A program made the translations under genes and the position numbers. The notes below the pieces were generated by a model. That model ran no database searches. It had not been told where the DNA came from and saw nothing but the letters and a program-made list of their open reading frames with translations. From Fulvia fulva (taxonomy: Eukaryota; Ascomycota; Dothideomycetes; Mycosphaerellales; Mycosphaerellaceae), in assembly GCF_020509005.1 (NCBI RefSeq), contig NC_063020.1, positions 620,001 through 684,000 of the forward strand: a DNA stretch of 64,000 bases, read 5' to 3'. The first letter of the stretch is position 1; each line of letters begins with the position of its first letter. Positions 50,705-63,150 of the stretch are shown piece by piece.

Positions 50705-53700
50705 TCAAGACTTGCCGCTTTCCAGTCTGCGATTGATGAGGTCGCGTAGCATCTCCAGCTGTCGGCGATTGTCCTCGGTCATTTCAGTCTGTTCCGACGC
50801 TGGCGGCGATGGAGGGACAACAGAAGATGCAGACTTGCTCTGCTTCGTTTCCTCGGACATCATGTCGTTAACCACCTCAGATGGTGCTTCGGCCTGCGAG
50901 TGACAAGTGATTAGTCTCGCTGCTAACGTCATGTCCAAGGACTAAGAGTAAGGGGTACGAGAGACTTACGATTAAGGTGCCGACCAAGTTCTCCACCCGG
51001 TCGCTGCCAAGGTCGAAGTCTTTGTTGTCGCTTGCAAACTGGGTGAGCTGAAGTGCGAGTTGCTTCTCGTTGAAGGGCCGTCTGGCAAAGTTGGCTTGCT
51101 CTAGGGCGCTTGGAATAGCGGCAGTGGCGTTGGCGGCGAGACGCGCACGCTTGTAAGAGATGACATTATCGTGGTATTGCTGCACTCGAGTACTGTGATG
51201 TCGTTAGCATAGTTTGAGGCCACAAGTAGATGATGAACATTACCTCTTGACTTTGTCGATGAAGTCAAGCTTGATGCCTTGGGCTGGAAGCTTGAGCAGG
51301 GTGCCCTCGGAGTCATCACCCTCTTCGTAGAACTCGCCCTCGGAATCGTCAGAGGAGTCTTCGGCGACATCAACGAGGCCATTGTTGACAGAGCCACGGG
51401 AGAGCGCGACTTCCTGGACCTTTGGCACTCTAGGCTTGCGCAGATGAACAGTGCGGCGATGGTGGCGATTGAGCAGAGCGACGTCGACTCTTTGCAGCTC
51501 CTGGTCAGCGTGGAGCGGACACATCCAGTCATGGACCTTCTTGCCATTCTGGTTGAGCGCGGGTGGGTTGGCCAGAGGCGGGTCGAGGCAGTCCAGGTGC
51601 CAGTGTTGTGTGCAGTGGTCGCAAGTGACAATCGGTCGCTTCGGGGAGAACGGGTTGACTTGTGAGGACTTGCCGCAAGCATAGCACAAGACCAGACTAC
51701 CCTTGCTGTCACGCAATCGGTAGTAGTCTGGCTGGTCATCTGAGTATCCGGGACGGCTCCTGCCAACTGTGTCAGTCTGAGTTCTCTGTTTGTTAGGTGG
51801 CGTGACGCATACCTGGTGTTCTTTGTGGCGTTCATGGACTCCACGAAGGCGCCATTCTTGTCACTTGAGACACCCTCGAAGTAATTCTTGATGCCCTCAG
51901 GCAGAACAAAGTTAGTCGGATTCCGTTTCTTCAAATCGCTGATAAGAAACGAAAACAATCCACGAGTGGGCTTCTCAGGCGACTCGGGTCCAATCGGCCT
52001 CTTCGCCACGCAGATGTTGCAATACCATGGCTCATCCAGTTCCTCTGCGTCTGGGTTGAGTGGCGGGTCCACGCAGGCGAAGTGGAACGCGCGATCGCAG
52101 CCGTCGCAGCAGAGCAGATAGCCACTGCCACCACAGGAGGAGCAATAGTCCTGATTTTCGGAACCAAGCTGTTCAAGATGCGTCAGATCATGCTTGTATG
52201 TTGCAGGAACCATAGGCTGCAGATTTGGGGATGAAAAGGTACGTTGGGGCAAATGCATGAGGATGTGTTGTTTGTGCAGGGAGAAAGTTGTGTGGAAGCG
52301 GAAGATGAGAATTAGCGCGCAGCCTGCGCGTTGTCTTACCTCTTCATTTTCATCATCCCCGATTGGGCTTTCCCTTCCTGCGCCATCAACGCCTGACATG
52401 CCACCGAGGGCTGCCTGTTGCTTCTTTTCGGGCCTGTGATAGAGTGCTCTGTCAGTATTTCTCTACCGCGCAACATGAAATGCTTCGAGGTGCGATTATT
52501 GTGCCCCGCACCGTAAGTTGCCAAACGATTGGATGGATGGTCTGCCAAAGGCACATTCCTGTAGCAAACACATGGCACATCACCGTGACTGCCCGTTTGA
52601 CCTGGGCATATCGTCGAGTGATGTGCCGCGCGTGGTCTGCGAAGACATGGGGAAGATGAGGTGGGAGTACTTACGACTGCTTGGTCTTCGCTCTTTGTTT
52701 TGGCTTGGGCTTGACCTGCCAGACTCTTGGGGTGCTCTGCCGTGAAGTTGCCGGCGATGATAGAGCTGAGAGTGGTGAGTCAACGTCCATAGATGGTGCA
52801 CGACTGCCTCGTGCACTTGCGGTACGACTGCCATTTGGCTCCAGCCTCAGAGATGGCGGTGCCAGTGCGCTCGCTTTGAGCTTTGGGCCTCGCAATCGAG
52901 CTGCAGACAGAGTTGGTCTGACGTTGCTCTCCTCGAAATCATACTCGCGTTTGACGCCACCACTGAGCTTCTGCTTTTTGGCGGCCATTTCGCGGTCACG
53001 CTCTTGCTCGAGCTCGGCCTCTGCTGATGACCGTTTCGCACTGGTGCCAGGAACTGCAAGGGAGCCACGCTCTGCTGCGAGATCCTTACCTTTGGTGCCG
53101 TTGACTCTGATAGACGGGCCAGCCAGATCACTGTCGGGCTCCTGTTGGTCGACCTCCACGTCGTCCTCGCCGTCGTTGGAGGTCAGGTCGGTGAGAGAAG
53201 AGTCACTGGCGTTACTGTTGGCACGCTCGCGCTTCCTTGGAGAGACAGACATCTTGCCGTTGTGTGAACGATGTCGGTTGGGATCCTTGTGAGGTGACTT
53301 GACTTTGAGTGATATTCTTGGTTTGGTAGGTTCTTGTCTTTCTGTAGATGGTATGGCGGAAGAAATTTCTGGTTGTCGATGAGGAGCAGGATTCAGTGTG
53401 AGTTTTGGAGTAGGTGAAGCAACTGCAGGAGTCTTCTCTATTGTCCCCATTCCAATTGTCTTCGCCGGCTGGTGCCGGGATTGAAGCTTGGCGTCCTTGA
53501 GCTTCTTTTTGGCTGCTCGCACGTATTGTTGAAACGAGGCGTTTTGTTCTGGAGTCGCCTGCTGCGTGAGGATAGCCTCTAGCAAGACTCTGAGTTGGAA
53601 GTTCTCCAGACTCTGAAGGTAGATGGCGTGCACAGCGTCGGCGAGGTCTGGTTTGCCAACCTCGCGCGCACGAGCTTTAGCGGCCTCCACAACCTTCAGT

Positions 53701-54326
53701 AGCTTCTCGCCGTCGTACTCGAAGGTGACCTCCTTCTTCGGAGGAACATTATTGGTTTGCGGCGGCTGTGCTGCAGGAGTTGCTGATGATGCCGATTCAC
53801 TCTTCCGCTTCACAGCTCGAGCACGAGATGCACGTTCTTTCTTCTTCCCATTGACCGTCGGCGCGTAGTCTGTGTCCCTCTCATCATCGATGACAATCGG
53901 CGGCTGCACAGGCAGATCCATAGGCTGCGGCGTGTCTGCTGCAGGTGCTGGTGTCCCTTCAGGTGTCTCCTGAGCATCCGCGCCCAGGGCTGCAGAGCTG
54001 CGCCCGAGTACTGACTTGCGCGACCCGTCTCCTTTCACTCTTGCCTTGACCTTTGCACTGGGCGCCTCCCCAAGCGGTTGCATATGTTCAAGGACTCCAT
54101 ATGGTCCCGCGCCATGATCTTGGTAGCTGGGCTTCGGTGCAGCCAGGGAAGGCTCCACCCAGCGATCCATGAACGTCTGTTCCTTTCCCTTCTCCTTCCC
54201 AGATCCGACCGACGGAGGGCGCGACGTCTGTTGCGCCTGCTGCAGTGGTCCACGCGAGTTGCTCCTTCGGGCTTCGTCCACTGTTGGCCTGTTCCGGATG
54301 GAGGGCATATTACTTCGGTCGTGCAT
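50705..54326 (-). CDS. RCO1: Rco1-like double PHD-finger protein (Rpd3S histone deacetylase complex)
   Basis: Six exons: 52675-54326, 52340-52433, 51813-52216, 51244-51759, 50970-51192 and 50705-50893; introns of 241, 123, 53, 51 and 76 nt; 1025 residues, in frame throughout. The first exon is disordered and charged with KKKERASRARAVKRK and a folded helical part (AVHAIYLQSLENFQLRVLLE). PHD1 in exon 3 is YCSSCGGSGYLLCCDGCDRA, FHFACVDPPL, WYCNIC. PHD2 in exon 4 is LCYACGKSS, VTCDHCTQHWHLDCLDPPL, WMCPLH. Two PHDs in this order with the spacer and the C-terminal helical part define Rco1, which with Eaf3 reads methylated H3K36 nucleosomes. Exon joins were fixed by frame and splice signals. A 52-nt intron (54333-54384) in the 5' UTR is likely. 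Confidence 0.87.
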
Positions 54327-54991
54327 ACGCCTCTATGAGATGGTTAGCGCTATGCATTTGAACAGAAACAGTGTCACATATTACCCAGGGCGATGCTGTG
54401 CCTAGTAGTGGCAAAGACCGGTGGTTGTGCGCGAAAGACGCGTGCAGGTGCAGTGAAAGTCGATGAAAGGAGTGTGGTTTCGAAGTCACGTCTCGGCCAC
54501 TTCAACAAACGCCGATCAGTGCCGCGATTTACAGACTCGACAACGACCGCATCAAACACGACCGTTTGGTACCCGAGAAATGATGATAGGTTCTCGTGCA
54601 TTCGCGTATAATATGTTGTGGATGGGGTTGTGTCAGTGGTGTGAAAGGAAAATGTGGTTTTTGTTGGAACGAAGATGACCACGACTTTCCTGATCGGTGA
54701 CCGCCACGACAACATCTCACGCAATAGTTGAGGCAGACAACAGGAAAAGTGCATATAGATGGTCACTGCCATCCATAGCTTTTGCTATTTGATATAGACA
54801 TTGTGGTGGTTTGCACAGCTTCTGTGGTCTGGACAGGAGATCATGCCAGTGGCGTGCTTGACGGGTTGAGTTGTTCGTTGGTACTCGCCCCAGGCTTCAA
54901 CCCGAACTACCCGGCCCAGATCTGGTCCGGCGTTCGTGCCAGTGCTTCGCCCACGACGTTCTTCCTTGAGAACATATTTCGAGGTCGTAGC
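54327..54991. other. Intergenic with likely 5'-UTR intron of the RCO1-like gene
   Basis: On the minus strand GTAATATG..GCTAACCATCTCATAG at 54333-54384 fits an intron just before the start codon. The exon frame upstream does not continue into the CDS, so it is non-coding. The rest is promoter and the 3' flank of the neighbour. Confidence 0.5.
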
Positions 54992-56384
54992 TCATTCGTC
55001 GTCGCTGTCGTCCTCATCGTCGTCATCGTCATCGTCCTCTTCTTCCTCTTCCTTTGGAGCAGCCTTCTTCGCTGGCTTCTTCTTCTTCTTCTTGTTCTTT
55101 GGCTTCGACTTGGCCTCCTTCGAGAGCGGCTGCTCGAGGATCTTCAGGATCTCCTCGTCCGTGATCTTTTTGTCAGACTTCCACTGTGAGATGTCGTGCT
55201 TGGGTGGTGCCGCCAAACGTTGCACGCCGTTCTTGGTGACAGCTAGGAGAAGTCAGCATTGTGTGTACATCAAAGGCAGAGTCAAAGATGGGGACATCAT
55301 GAATAACATCGCGATACTTACCGACAGTGGTGAACAGGCGGCTGACAGGCTCGCCATCGGTCGAACCAATAACCTCGTACTGGCGCACAACGCCGCCACG
55401 AACGCACTCGACCACACCAATCTTGCCTGCACGCTCATCATCGAGCTGTCGTAAGCTGAATGGGAAAGTGCCAAACTTCTTCTGCACTTCTGAGAGTGTG
55501 GCACGCGAGCTAGGTCTCTTCAGGCCGTAGGTCGTGGTCGTTCTGCGGTGAAGAGTTGGCCTGTTTGACAGCGTCTTGACCTTTCCAGTACCAGTGCTGA
55601 GACCGACCTCGAGACCCCAGGCCTCGCCGACTTCCGGCAGACCTTCGCCCTTGACGCCCTCGCTGGGTGACAGAATGATCTTCTTCTTGTCCTCGATCTC
55701 GTTCCTGCCGAACAACCAGCAAGTCGTGTTCTCGACCAGTGTGCACTCGTATGACTTGGCAACCTTCTCGAGTAGCTGCGTGATCTTGGACTGGCTGTAT
55801 GGCTTGACTGCCTGTGCCTTCTTCTTCTCTTCATCTGTACCCTGCGCCAAAAGACCTGGTGGCATGATCAAGCGGAGGAGGAGCTCGTTCGCGTAGTGTG
55901 TTGCGAGCAGGAGGTCTGCTGGGCGACCAGAGATAGCATTGTCCTTCGCGCCCACAAGCACGGTGTCACAAACGATTGAGCCAAAGCCATCGATCTGGGC
56001 ACCCAGTTGGATCTTGACGGCTTCTCCCGCGGAGAGCGACTTCTCGGCCTCCTCGGCGTCGGAGACGAGTGGTGTGTATGGAGTGACATAGGAGCTCGGC
56101 GAGACAGTGCATGGGTGCGCGATGCCTTTGACGATCTTCTTGCCCTTGTAGACCTTTGCGACCTCCTCCTCGAGGAGCTTGTCACCCTTCTGGCAGATGT
56201 CAACAATCTTTGCTCCTTCGGTACACCATGCTATGTCGGGTCAGCGGCCAGCGGAAGTGATAGTGCGACGGCGGCACGAACCTGAAACTGTCTCAAGGAC
56301 CTTCTGCGAGATCTGAGCGGCAGTCTTGTACTTGGTGAGGGTATCGGCGTTCGCCAGCGAGTAATCCACGACTGGCTCGGCCAT
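54992..56384 (-). CDS. Ebp1/PA2G4-type protein (M24 aminopeptidase-like fold, Cdb4/p42 family)
   Basis: Exons 56282-56384, 55322-56230 and 54992-55242, introns of 51 and 79 nt, 420 residues. It begins MAEPVVDYSLANADTLTKYK, AAQISQKVLETVSAWCTEGA and continues with ICQKGDKLLEEE, SYVTPYTPLVSDAEEAE, KIQLGAQIDGFGSIVCDTVL. This is the pita-bread fold of methionine aminopeptidases in the non-catalytic Ebp1 branch. Further blocks are NTTCWLFGRNEIEDKKKII and FPFSLRQLDDERAGKIGVVE. The C terminus has a Lys-rich run followed by an extreme acidic tail (EEEEEDDDDDDDEDDSDDE). Homologs bind ribosomes, rRNA precursors or curved DNA and affect growth control. The splice between exons 2 and 3 restores FTTVAVTKNGVQRL. 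Confidence 0.9.
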
Positions 56385-57569
56385 TTTGGATGAGAGAATG
56401 TGAAGTGGTGAAGCAAGCAGCTGTTGTGTTGTTTCTTGCGTTGCTGTAGTCAGAAATTCAGAAGTTGCCCGTGCGTGCAGGTGCCCCTCTACGAGGAACG
56501 AAGAAGACCCCGCGGCTGCTGTGGATCAAATGCGTGATGCCAGTTCCCGAGTCGGTCCGTCACGAGACAACTGGTGGAGGGGAGTTGATGAGAACAATGC
56601 ATGGCTACGTTCGTGGCACTACTCGTACGTTGGACTCAATGGATTGCATGAAGTCAAAACACTTGATCACCTCAAATGGCAGTCCTGTTCACTTGCACGC
56701 GGCGCCATCATACTCCTGTTTCTACTGCTCAACAGACCGGTACGCTTTCAATCGCAGGTGATTGTGGCCATGGTCTGGAGCATCTCGTCCAACACCAGCA
56801 GTGATGATTGTTCGATGGCTTCATTGTCACCTGCTTGGCTGCAACGCTCCAAGTTCGTGAAGATTCTGGACCCGCGCGAGTGGATCGACGTGAGACGCCA
56901 GCTCGACAAAGTTCGGACAGCTATTTCTGCCCAAATGGATGGAAAGTCATTGCTTCAGGCGATCAGCACGTTTTTGAGGCATTGATGAGGTATCGCCTTG
57001 TGGTTACATTCATTGTCCACCACATCGACGTTCAGAGACACGTGCTTGCTTCGCTTCCCGCGGCCGGCTCCTTCCGAGTCCGGAACGCCTCAAGCTGTTG
57101 CATGGGGGATCTCCGGCAAAGGCAGAAACAACTTGCTAGCTCTGCTTCTGCAACCATGAGATCAGTGTTGGTTCAAGTGCAGATTCAGATCCTCCCAGCC
57201 TGACGACACTAGGTACTCGACTTTGCGCCAGCGTCCTGCGACCCGTGTGCGCCATCGCCCCTCCGCTTGCTTCCTGACTACACCTGCGGCTCTACTGTGC
57301 AACCTGCCGATCGACCCAAACGCACCTTCCTGCAGCCAATCGCGCTGCAACAAAGGCTTCCCACACGAGCATACAGGTCATACCTTGATACATACAGTAT
57401 TCCTGTAAGTTAACGTTTGCGCCTCTCCCATACCTTGTTTGCTGCCAGAGTATGAAGAAACGTCGGTGCCTGCCTCGCTCCATGCCAACCACGATCAGCA
57501 CCTGCTGTGCGAGTCGTGGAAGGCCCCGCGTCAACCACTAGCGCTATCAACCGTGTTACTGACTTCACG
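56385..57569. other. Divergent intergenic region, no supported gene
   Basis: About 1.2 kb between the Ebp1-like gene and TPS2. Overlapping short ORFs between 56465 and 57203 have no motif or consistent start. Confidence 0.45.
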
Positions 57570-60500
57570 ATGCAGTGGGAACACTTCGAGCACCGACTCG
57601 CACGCCAAGGTTGGCAGATGTCTGGCAGTGCGCGTCCTTCTGCTGTGAGGCAGGAGACCGTCAACCCGGCACTGAGCGAGGAGAACAGAGTCCTGCAGAA
57701 CCCCGTCACGCCGACGGTCAGCAACGAGGACCGGAATCCATTTGCCCAGTACGAACCGCAACCGACTGCAGGCGCTCAAGCCCTACCGCGCAATCCACCT
57801 CAGCACATTCTTGAAGCGATTGGCGCCAATGGCCACGCAGATGGAGAAGCTGGTGTCCAGAACGGAGAGGACCTGCTTCGACGCCTGAGTCTGACAGGAA
57901 CCACTCCCGCAAGGCAGGAGCTTCACTCTTTCGACCCACATGCAACGCATCCTAACCTGACGCTGAGTGGCAACATCATTAGTGCTGCGTTCTGTGTTCC
58001 CTATAAGATCGGCTACACGACGTCTGGAGAATGGGTGGGTATCACATGACCGCTTCATGCAAGTACATTGCTAACACAGCAGCAGGAGCTCCACTCACGA
58101 CGGGGCACTTCGGCCTTGTTCGACTCCTTTGCATATCTTTCTTCCCCTGAGTCTCCCTGGAAGCATACACTTGTCGGCTGGACCGGAGAAATAGATCGTG
58201 CTTTCAAGCGCAAGGAGCCTACTGACGCTACAAACGGCATGACATCTATGGATGCGATACCACTCAACAAGGCCTCGGCACCAATACCAGTCAATCGTGG
58301 CGAGAAGCCGATTGAGCCCCATGAGCTTGCAGAACTCCACGTTCCGCTCGCAGACCGACTCACATTGGAGAAGCAGCTCGAACAGCAGCAAGGTGGCCGG
58401 GTCGCTCCGGTGTGGTTGTGGGATGAGATCGACGATAACGAGATTGCCACCTTCCGGAACCAATCTCGATGGCGACGGTACGGCGAGCATGAGCTCTTCA
58501 CTCTCTTCCACTACAAGCAGAACGAGCCAACAGACGGACGAGATCTACGCAAAGCGTGGGCCGACTACTACATGATGAACAAAGCTTTCGCAGACGCCAT
58601 CATCAACGCGTATAAGCCTGGCGATATCGTACTCATTCATGACTACCACCTACTGCTGCTACCCAGTCTACTTCGTCAGCGGATACCAAACATCTACATT
58701 GGATTCTTCCTGCACGTACCGTTCCCAAGTAGCGAGTACTATCGCTGCCTAACACGCCGCAAGGAAATCCTCGAAGGCATGCTAGGTGCAAACATGATCG
58801 GTTTCCAGGCGTATAGTTACGCACGGCACTTCTCATCATGCTGCACTCGCATTCTCGGCTTCGACTCCTCCAGTGCTGGTGTCGACGCCTACGGCGCACA
58901 TGTGCCGGTGGACGTCTTCCCCATAGGCATCAACGCGGAAGCAACAGCACAAGCCGCCTTCGAATCTCCTGGAGTCGAGCAGAAGATGAGAGGCCTTCGT
59001 GAGCTGTACGAGGGCAAGAAGATCATCGTTGGCCGTGATCGTCTGGACACGGTCAGAGGTGTTGCGCAGAAGCTGCAGGCTTATGAGATCTTCCTCGAGC
59101 GGCATCCGGAATGGCACGACAAAGTTGTACTTATCCAAGTAACGTCCCCCACTAGTATTGAGGAGCGTGACGGTAAAGGCGACAAGACTGCCAACAAAAT
59201 TTCCGAGCTGGTGGCAAGAATCAATGGCTCCTTTGGCTCGCTGAGCTTTACCCCAGTTCAGCACTATCCGCAATACTTGACCCAAGAAGAGTACTTTGCA
59301 CTCCTCCGGATAGCAGATCTTGGTCTGATCACCAGCGTTCGTGATGGCATGAACACCACCGCGCTTGAGTATGTTGTCAGCCAACGTGACAACCATGGCC
59401 CACTCATCATCTCCGAATTCTCTGGGACCGCTGGAAGTCTTGGTAATGCCATTCACATCAATCCTTGGGATCTGGGTGGCACCGCCGAGGAAATTAATGC
59501 TGCCTTGACGATGTCCGAAGACGAGAAGAGCGATAAGCACGACTTGCTCTACAAACATGTCACGACCAACACAGTCCAAGCATGGACCACCAATTATGTC
59601 AAGCGACTTTTGACAAACTTGTCCTCGCACGATCAATCCATCGCCACGCCTGTGCTTGATCGCGCCAAGCTGCTAACCCAATACCGAGTCGCGGAGAGAC
59701 GACTCTTCATGTTCGACTACGACGGCACACTCACACCCATTGTCAAAGACCCTCAATCTGCCATTCCCTCTGACAGAGTCATTCGCACCCTCAAGACCTT
59801 AGCCTCCGACAGCCGCAACCAAGTCTGGATCATTTCCGGTCGTGACCAAGCCTTCCTCGACGAGTGGATGGGCCACATCCCGGAGCTAGGCCTCTCCGCC
59901 GAACACGGCTCCTTCATGCGCAACCCCAACTCCCGCGACTGGGTAAACCTCACCGAGACCCTCGACATGTCCTGGCAGTCCGAGGTCATCAAGGTCTTCA
60001 ACCACTACTCAGAACGTACCCAAGGCAGCTTCATCGAGCGCAAGAAGATTGCGTTGACTTGGCATTATCGCCGAGCAGATCCGGAGTATGGCGCGTACAT
60101 GGCGAGAGAATGTCAGAAGCACCTCGAGCAGACTGTCGCGAAGAAGTGGGATGTTGAAGTCATGACTGGCAAGGCTAACTTGGAAGTGAGGCCGAGATTC
60201 GTCAACAAGGGCGAGATCGCGAAGAGGTTGGTGCTGGAGTATGGGAAGAGCGCGCCGGATTTTGTGCTGTGTGCTGGTGATGACTTTACTGATGAAGGTA
60301 AGTTCATCCCTTGTGATAGACAATGTCGGGATCTGACTAACGTTCGTCGCAGACATGTTCCGCAGTCTTCGCCAGTCGAAGCTCCCAGAGGACCACCGCT
60401 TCGCCGTCACAGTCGGCGCGAAGACGAAGCAGACCCTGGCGACATGGCACCTGCTGGAACCTTCCGACGTCATCTCTGTCGTCGCTCTGCTTAACGGTTC

Positions 60501-60570
60501 CACCGACGCTGGTAATGCCGGCGCCGTGGCGATCGTGGATGGGTCTGTGCCGGACACGCGCGTGGGATAA
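57570..60570 (+). CDS. TPS2: Trehalose-6-phosphate phosphatase (Tps2)
   Basis: Dephosphorylates trehalose-6-phosphate to trehalose in the cytosolic synthase complex; trehalose protects against heat, drying and oxidative stress. Exons 57570-58034, 58086-60297 and 60353-60570, introns of 51 and 55 nt, 964 residues. The splice gives TSGEW-ELHSRRGTSALFDS. The N-terminal GT20 synthase-like domain has VLIHDYHLLLLPSLLRQRIP, GFFLHVPFPSSEYYR, LITSVRDGMNTTALEYVV and LIISEFSGTAGSLG. The C-terminal HAD phosphatase has the nucleophile motif FMFDYDGTLTPI, IISGRD, and GDDFTDEDMFRSLR rebuilt across the last intron, so phosphatase activity is expected. The start is uncertain: 57570 has A at -3; 57618 is an alternative. 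Convergent with the poly(A) polymerase gene. Confidence 0.94.
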
Positions 60571-61081
60571 GTGGATGGGAAAGTTGTGATAGAACTTCTG
60601 ATTTTCCAAGTTGCTCTGGCGTTCCCCTACGTTACTTCTAACGCATCAGCATCGCATCGGCGCACTTGTCTTTGGGGTCGGTGGAGAGCGTGCAAGATGC
60701 CATAGAGCGAACCGCGTCCTACAATGTCATAACAGGAGTTTCTTGCGAAAGCTCGCTGATGCATGATCTTGATGGGAAGAGGGAACGAGTGATGGTGGAA
60801 GTGGGTGGATGCACACTTCATAGCCCTGAGATAAAGAACCAGGTCGCTTGACCTACGCCTAGGGCCCTTGACAAAGTCCGTTGCCGTTTCATGATAGTAG
60901 GTACACACTTCACGAAAATCTGCTCCAGCGAATGATAGATAGAACATCGATGGCTATCTATCGACTCCTAGCAACGGCGTGCGGTGCGCTGCTCTCGATC
61001 TGCTACATACCGTGTACATGTACCTCGCCCTCCAGCGACGCCCTAGCAGGTTCGAGAGGGGGCTCTCATCTACTTTCGGAG
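60571..61081. other. Intergenic between convergent genes
   Basis: 3' flanks of TPS2 and the nucleotidyltransferase gene; no supported ORF. Confidence 0.5.
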
Positions 61082-63076
61082 TCACGGAGGGTCGTCGGCG
61101 GGAATGAACTTTGTAAGCCATCGCACGCGAACCTTTCGAATTTTACTCCCTCCGTGACCACCCTGATCCGCCGCATCAGTATCAGTAGCAGTAGCAGTAG
61201 CAGCGTGTTGCCTCTTGCTCTCTTGCTCTCCCCCTCCTAAGTCCCGCCTCCCGCCATCGCCACCCTCATCGAGCGCATCATCAGTAGCAGCGAAAGCCTC
61301 CGCAGTCCGCATCATCTCAACTTCTTTCCTCTCCTCTTCTTTCTGCCGCTGGCCTAACCTTGCCCGCTCCTGTTCTTGCTCCTTGCTATCTTTCTTGTCC
61401 CCGTCCAGAATCCGCCTCCCATAATCACTCAGCTTCTTCCTCGGCGCTGCGTAAACCTCGTGACACCTCCCCACAAACGGCATCAAAATACTCTCCTCCG
61501 GCCACGTCTTGCCTGTGGCCCTGTGCGCGCCGACATCTTTCAGCTTCTTGTTCAGCATGTGTCGATAATGGTTGATGGTTGCGAGGATGTGTTTGATGGC
61601 ATTGGTTTTCTTGCCTAGATCGTTCCTCGGATCCGCGGGATCCTGGAGTGTCAATAGATATGGCTGCAATGGGTTGCGCTGACACATCATCCATTGGGCT
61701 GCGCGAATGGGATCGCCACGTTTTAAAGCGAGTTGGCTGTATCGATTGTATCGTGGGTCGGCATCGTGTTTGAGGAACTTGAGGCGGGGGCCTACGGCGA
61801 TGCCGTGTTTCGAGGGTACCATGCCGCTGTATTCCGGTTTGTCGTCGGCGTAAAATCTGAGGAATCGTCGGAAGTGGGAAGCGAGAAAGTCATCGCGATG
61901 GCCTGGGTCTACCCTAGCTGATCGCTCGAGTTCGCGGTTGATGGTGGCGAAGAGCATGATGAAGCTGCCGTAAGAGCCGAGGCCACCGCTCCAGACGTCG
62001 AGGAGGCCGCGCATAGCGAGGATTGTGCGGAAGACGTAGAAGAGGGGACGTAGGTGCGGAGTGAGGGCGAGGTACCGGGTTGTGATTTCCTGTTGGCGCG
62101 AAGTGGCGGGGGAGGCTACGATTTGAATGTCGATGCCGGACTCGCGGTGTTGGCAGTTTATGATCGGGAATCGACCCATTTTGCGTAGAGTTGTAAGGAC
62201 GTATTTGTCACTTCGTCTTAATCTCGTAAAGAGAAATTCCATTCGATTGCCCATGCGCAGGGGCATCGCTTCACGGTCGGTGGTGTCGAAGACGCGGACG
62301 TCTATGTCGGATAGAGGTGCGGCAAGGCCTGTCTTCTCTGAGCCGAAGATCTCAAAACCAGTCTTACCCGGCTCGTCGTCAAGTAGCGTCGTGGTGATGA
62401 AGTCTTTGAGCTCCTCTGCGATGGCGCGTCTAGCGGCGCTTTCCTCGAAAGTAGGAGTCATATACTGTTCAAAACGCCTGAGCTCCTCGGACAGCAGGTG
62501 CCCAGTACCCTTCAATCTGCCCTTCTCCGCGTCTGTCAAAGCCCACGGGATCGGCATTTTGCGCATTTTGCTCTGATGCGGCAGAATCACGAGCGGAACG
62601 TAGTCGAAGCTCTTCCTTAGGATATCCTTCTGTTCTTCACTCAGGCCAAGCAACTTCTTGCGTCCCTCTTGTGTGCGTAATGATGCCCTCCGATCCCTCA
62701 GCCTGGCAATGAACGGTTGCCAATCATCGTTGGATGTAACAAGGGCCCTTGGTCCTGTGACTCTCCCGACATATCTTTCTTCGAGCACGCCCTCCTCTTG
62801 CTCGCGCGTCAACTCTTTGTCGATCCATCCGAGAGCATCGTCAGGGGTATTGGCGAGTATTTTATTGAAACTCCTGCCCTTTTTTCCATTATGCGAGTTC
62901 CTAGCCACCTGGGACGGCACCGTCTCTTCGTCCTGGCGCCGTTTCGAGGTTGTTGCAAAGGTCGAGCGCAGTGCGTTAGCCGGGCTGTAGGCATTGAGGG
63001 CGCCGCATGCGGAGCGTCTTGCTGCTCTGCCGCATGATTGCATGAAGAAGGATTGTGTGAGTCGTGATGATAACAT
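61082..63076 (-). CDS. Non-canonical poly(A) polymerase / terminal nucleotidyltransferase, probably mitochondrial
   Basis: Single exon, 664 residues from ATG 63076. The N terminus MLSSRLTQSFFMQSCGRAAR, then ANALRSTFATTSKRR, is a strong presequence. The nucleotidyltransferase site is FEIFGSEKTGLAAPLSDIDV (GS near 245, DID near 257-259) with the third acidic residue in RESGIDIQIVA. The PAP-associated region includes LRPLFYVFRTILAMRGLLDV and GGLGSYGSFIMLFATINREL. This is the Trf4/Cid1/TUTase family, which adds A or U tails to RNA. The C-terminal tail is charged and carries an ATATATDTD stretch encoded by a cagtag-type microsatellite. The frame stays open upstream to 63253, but that part is transposon-derived. 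A Tc1-like fragment lies 74 bp upstream. Confidence 0.85.
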   Translation of the reverse strand: MLSSRLTQSFFMQSCGRAARRSACGALNAYSPANALRSTFATTSKRRQDEETVPSQVARNSHNGKKGRSFNKILANTPDDALGWIDKELTREQEEGVLEERYVGRVTGPRALVTSNDDWQPFIARLRDRRASLRTQEGRKKLLGLSEEQKDILRKSFDYVPLVILPHQSKMRKMPIPWALTDAEKGRLKGTGHLLSEELRRFEQYMTPTFEESAARRAIAEELKDFITTTLLDDEPGKTGFEIFGSEKTGLAAPLSDIDVRVFDTTDREAMPLRMGNRMEFLFTRLRRSDKYVLTTLRKMGRFPIINCQHRESGIDIQIVASPATSRQQEITTRYLALTPHLRPLFYVFRTILAMRGLLDVWSGGLGSYGSFIMLFATINRELERSARVDPGHRDDFLASHFRRFLRFYADDKPEYSGMVPSKHGIAVGPRLKFLKHDADPRYNRYSQLALKRGDPIRAAQWMMCQRNPLQPYLLTLQDPADPRNDLGKKTNAIKHILATINHYRHMLNKKLKDVGAHRATGKTWPEESILMPFVGRCHEVYAAPRKKLSDYGRRILDGDKKDSKEQEQERARLGQRQKEEERKEVEMMRTAEAFAATDDALDEGGDGGRRDLGGGEQESKRQHAATATATDTDAADQGGHGGSKIRKVRVRWLTKFIPADDPP

Positions 63077-63150
63077 GCAACGCCGAAGTTTGGCGTGAAG
63101 CTCGAAAGACGGGTGACGGAAGTGCCGCCCGCATTGACTTTCCATAGGTA

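Noticed and set aside
61160..61215. Repeat-like cagtagcagtag tract as a separate repeat element
   Set aside because: It is a short microsatellite coding the ATATATDTD tail of the nucleotidyltransferase; noted within that gene.
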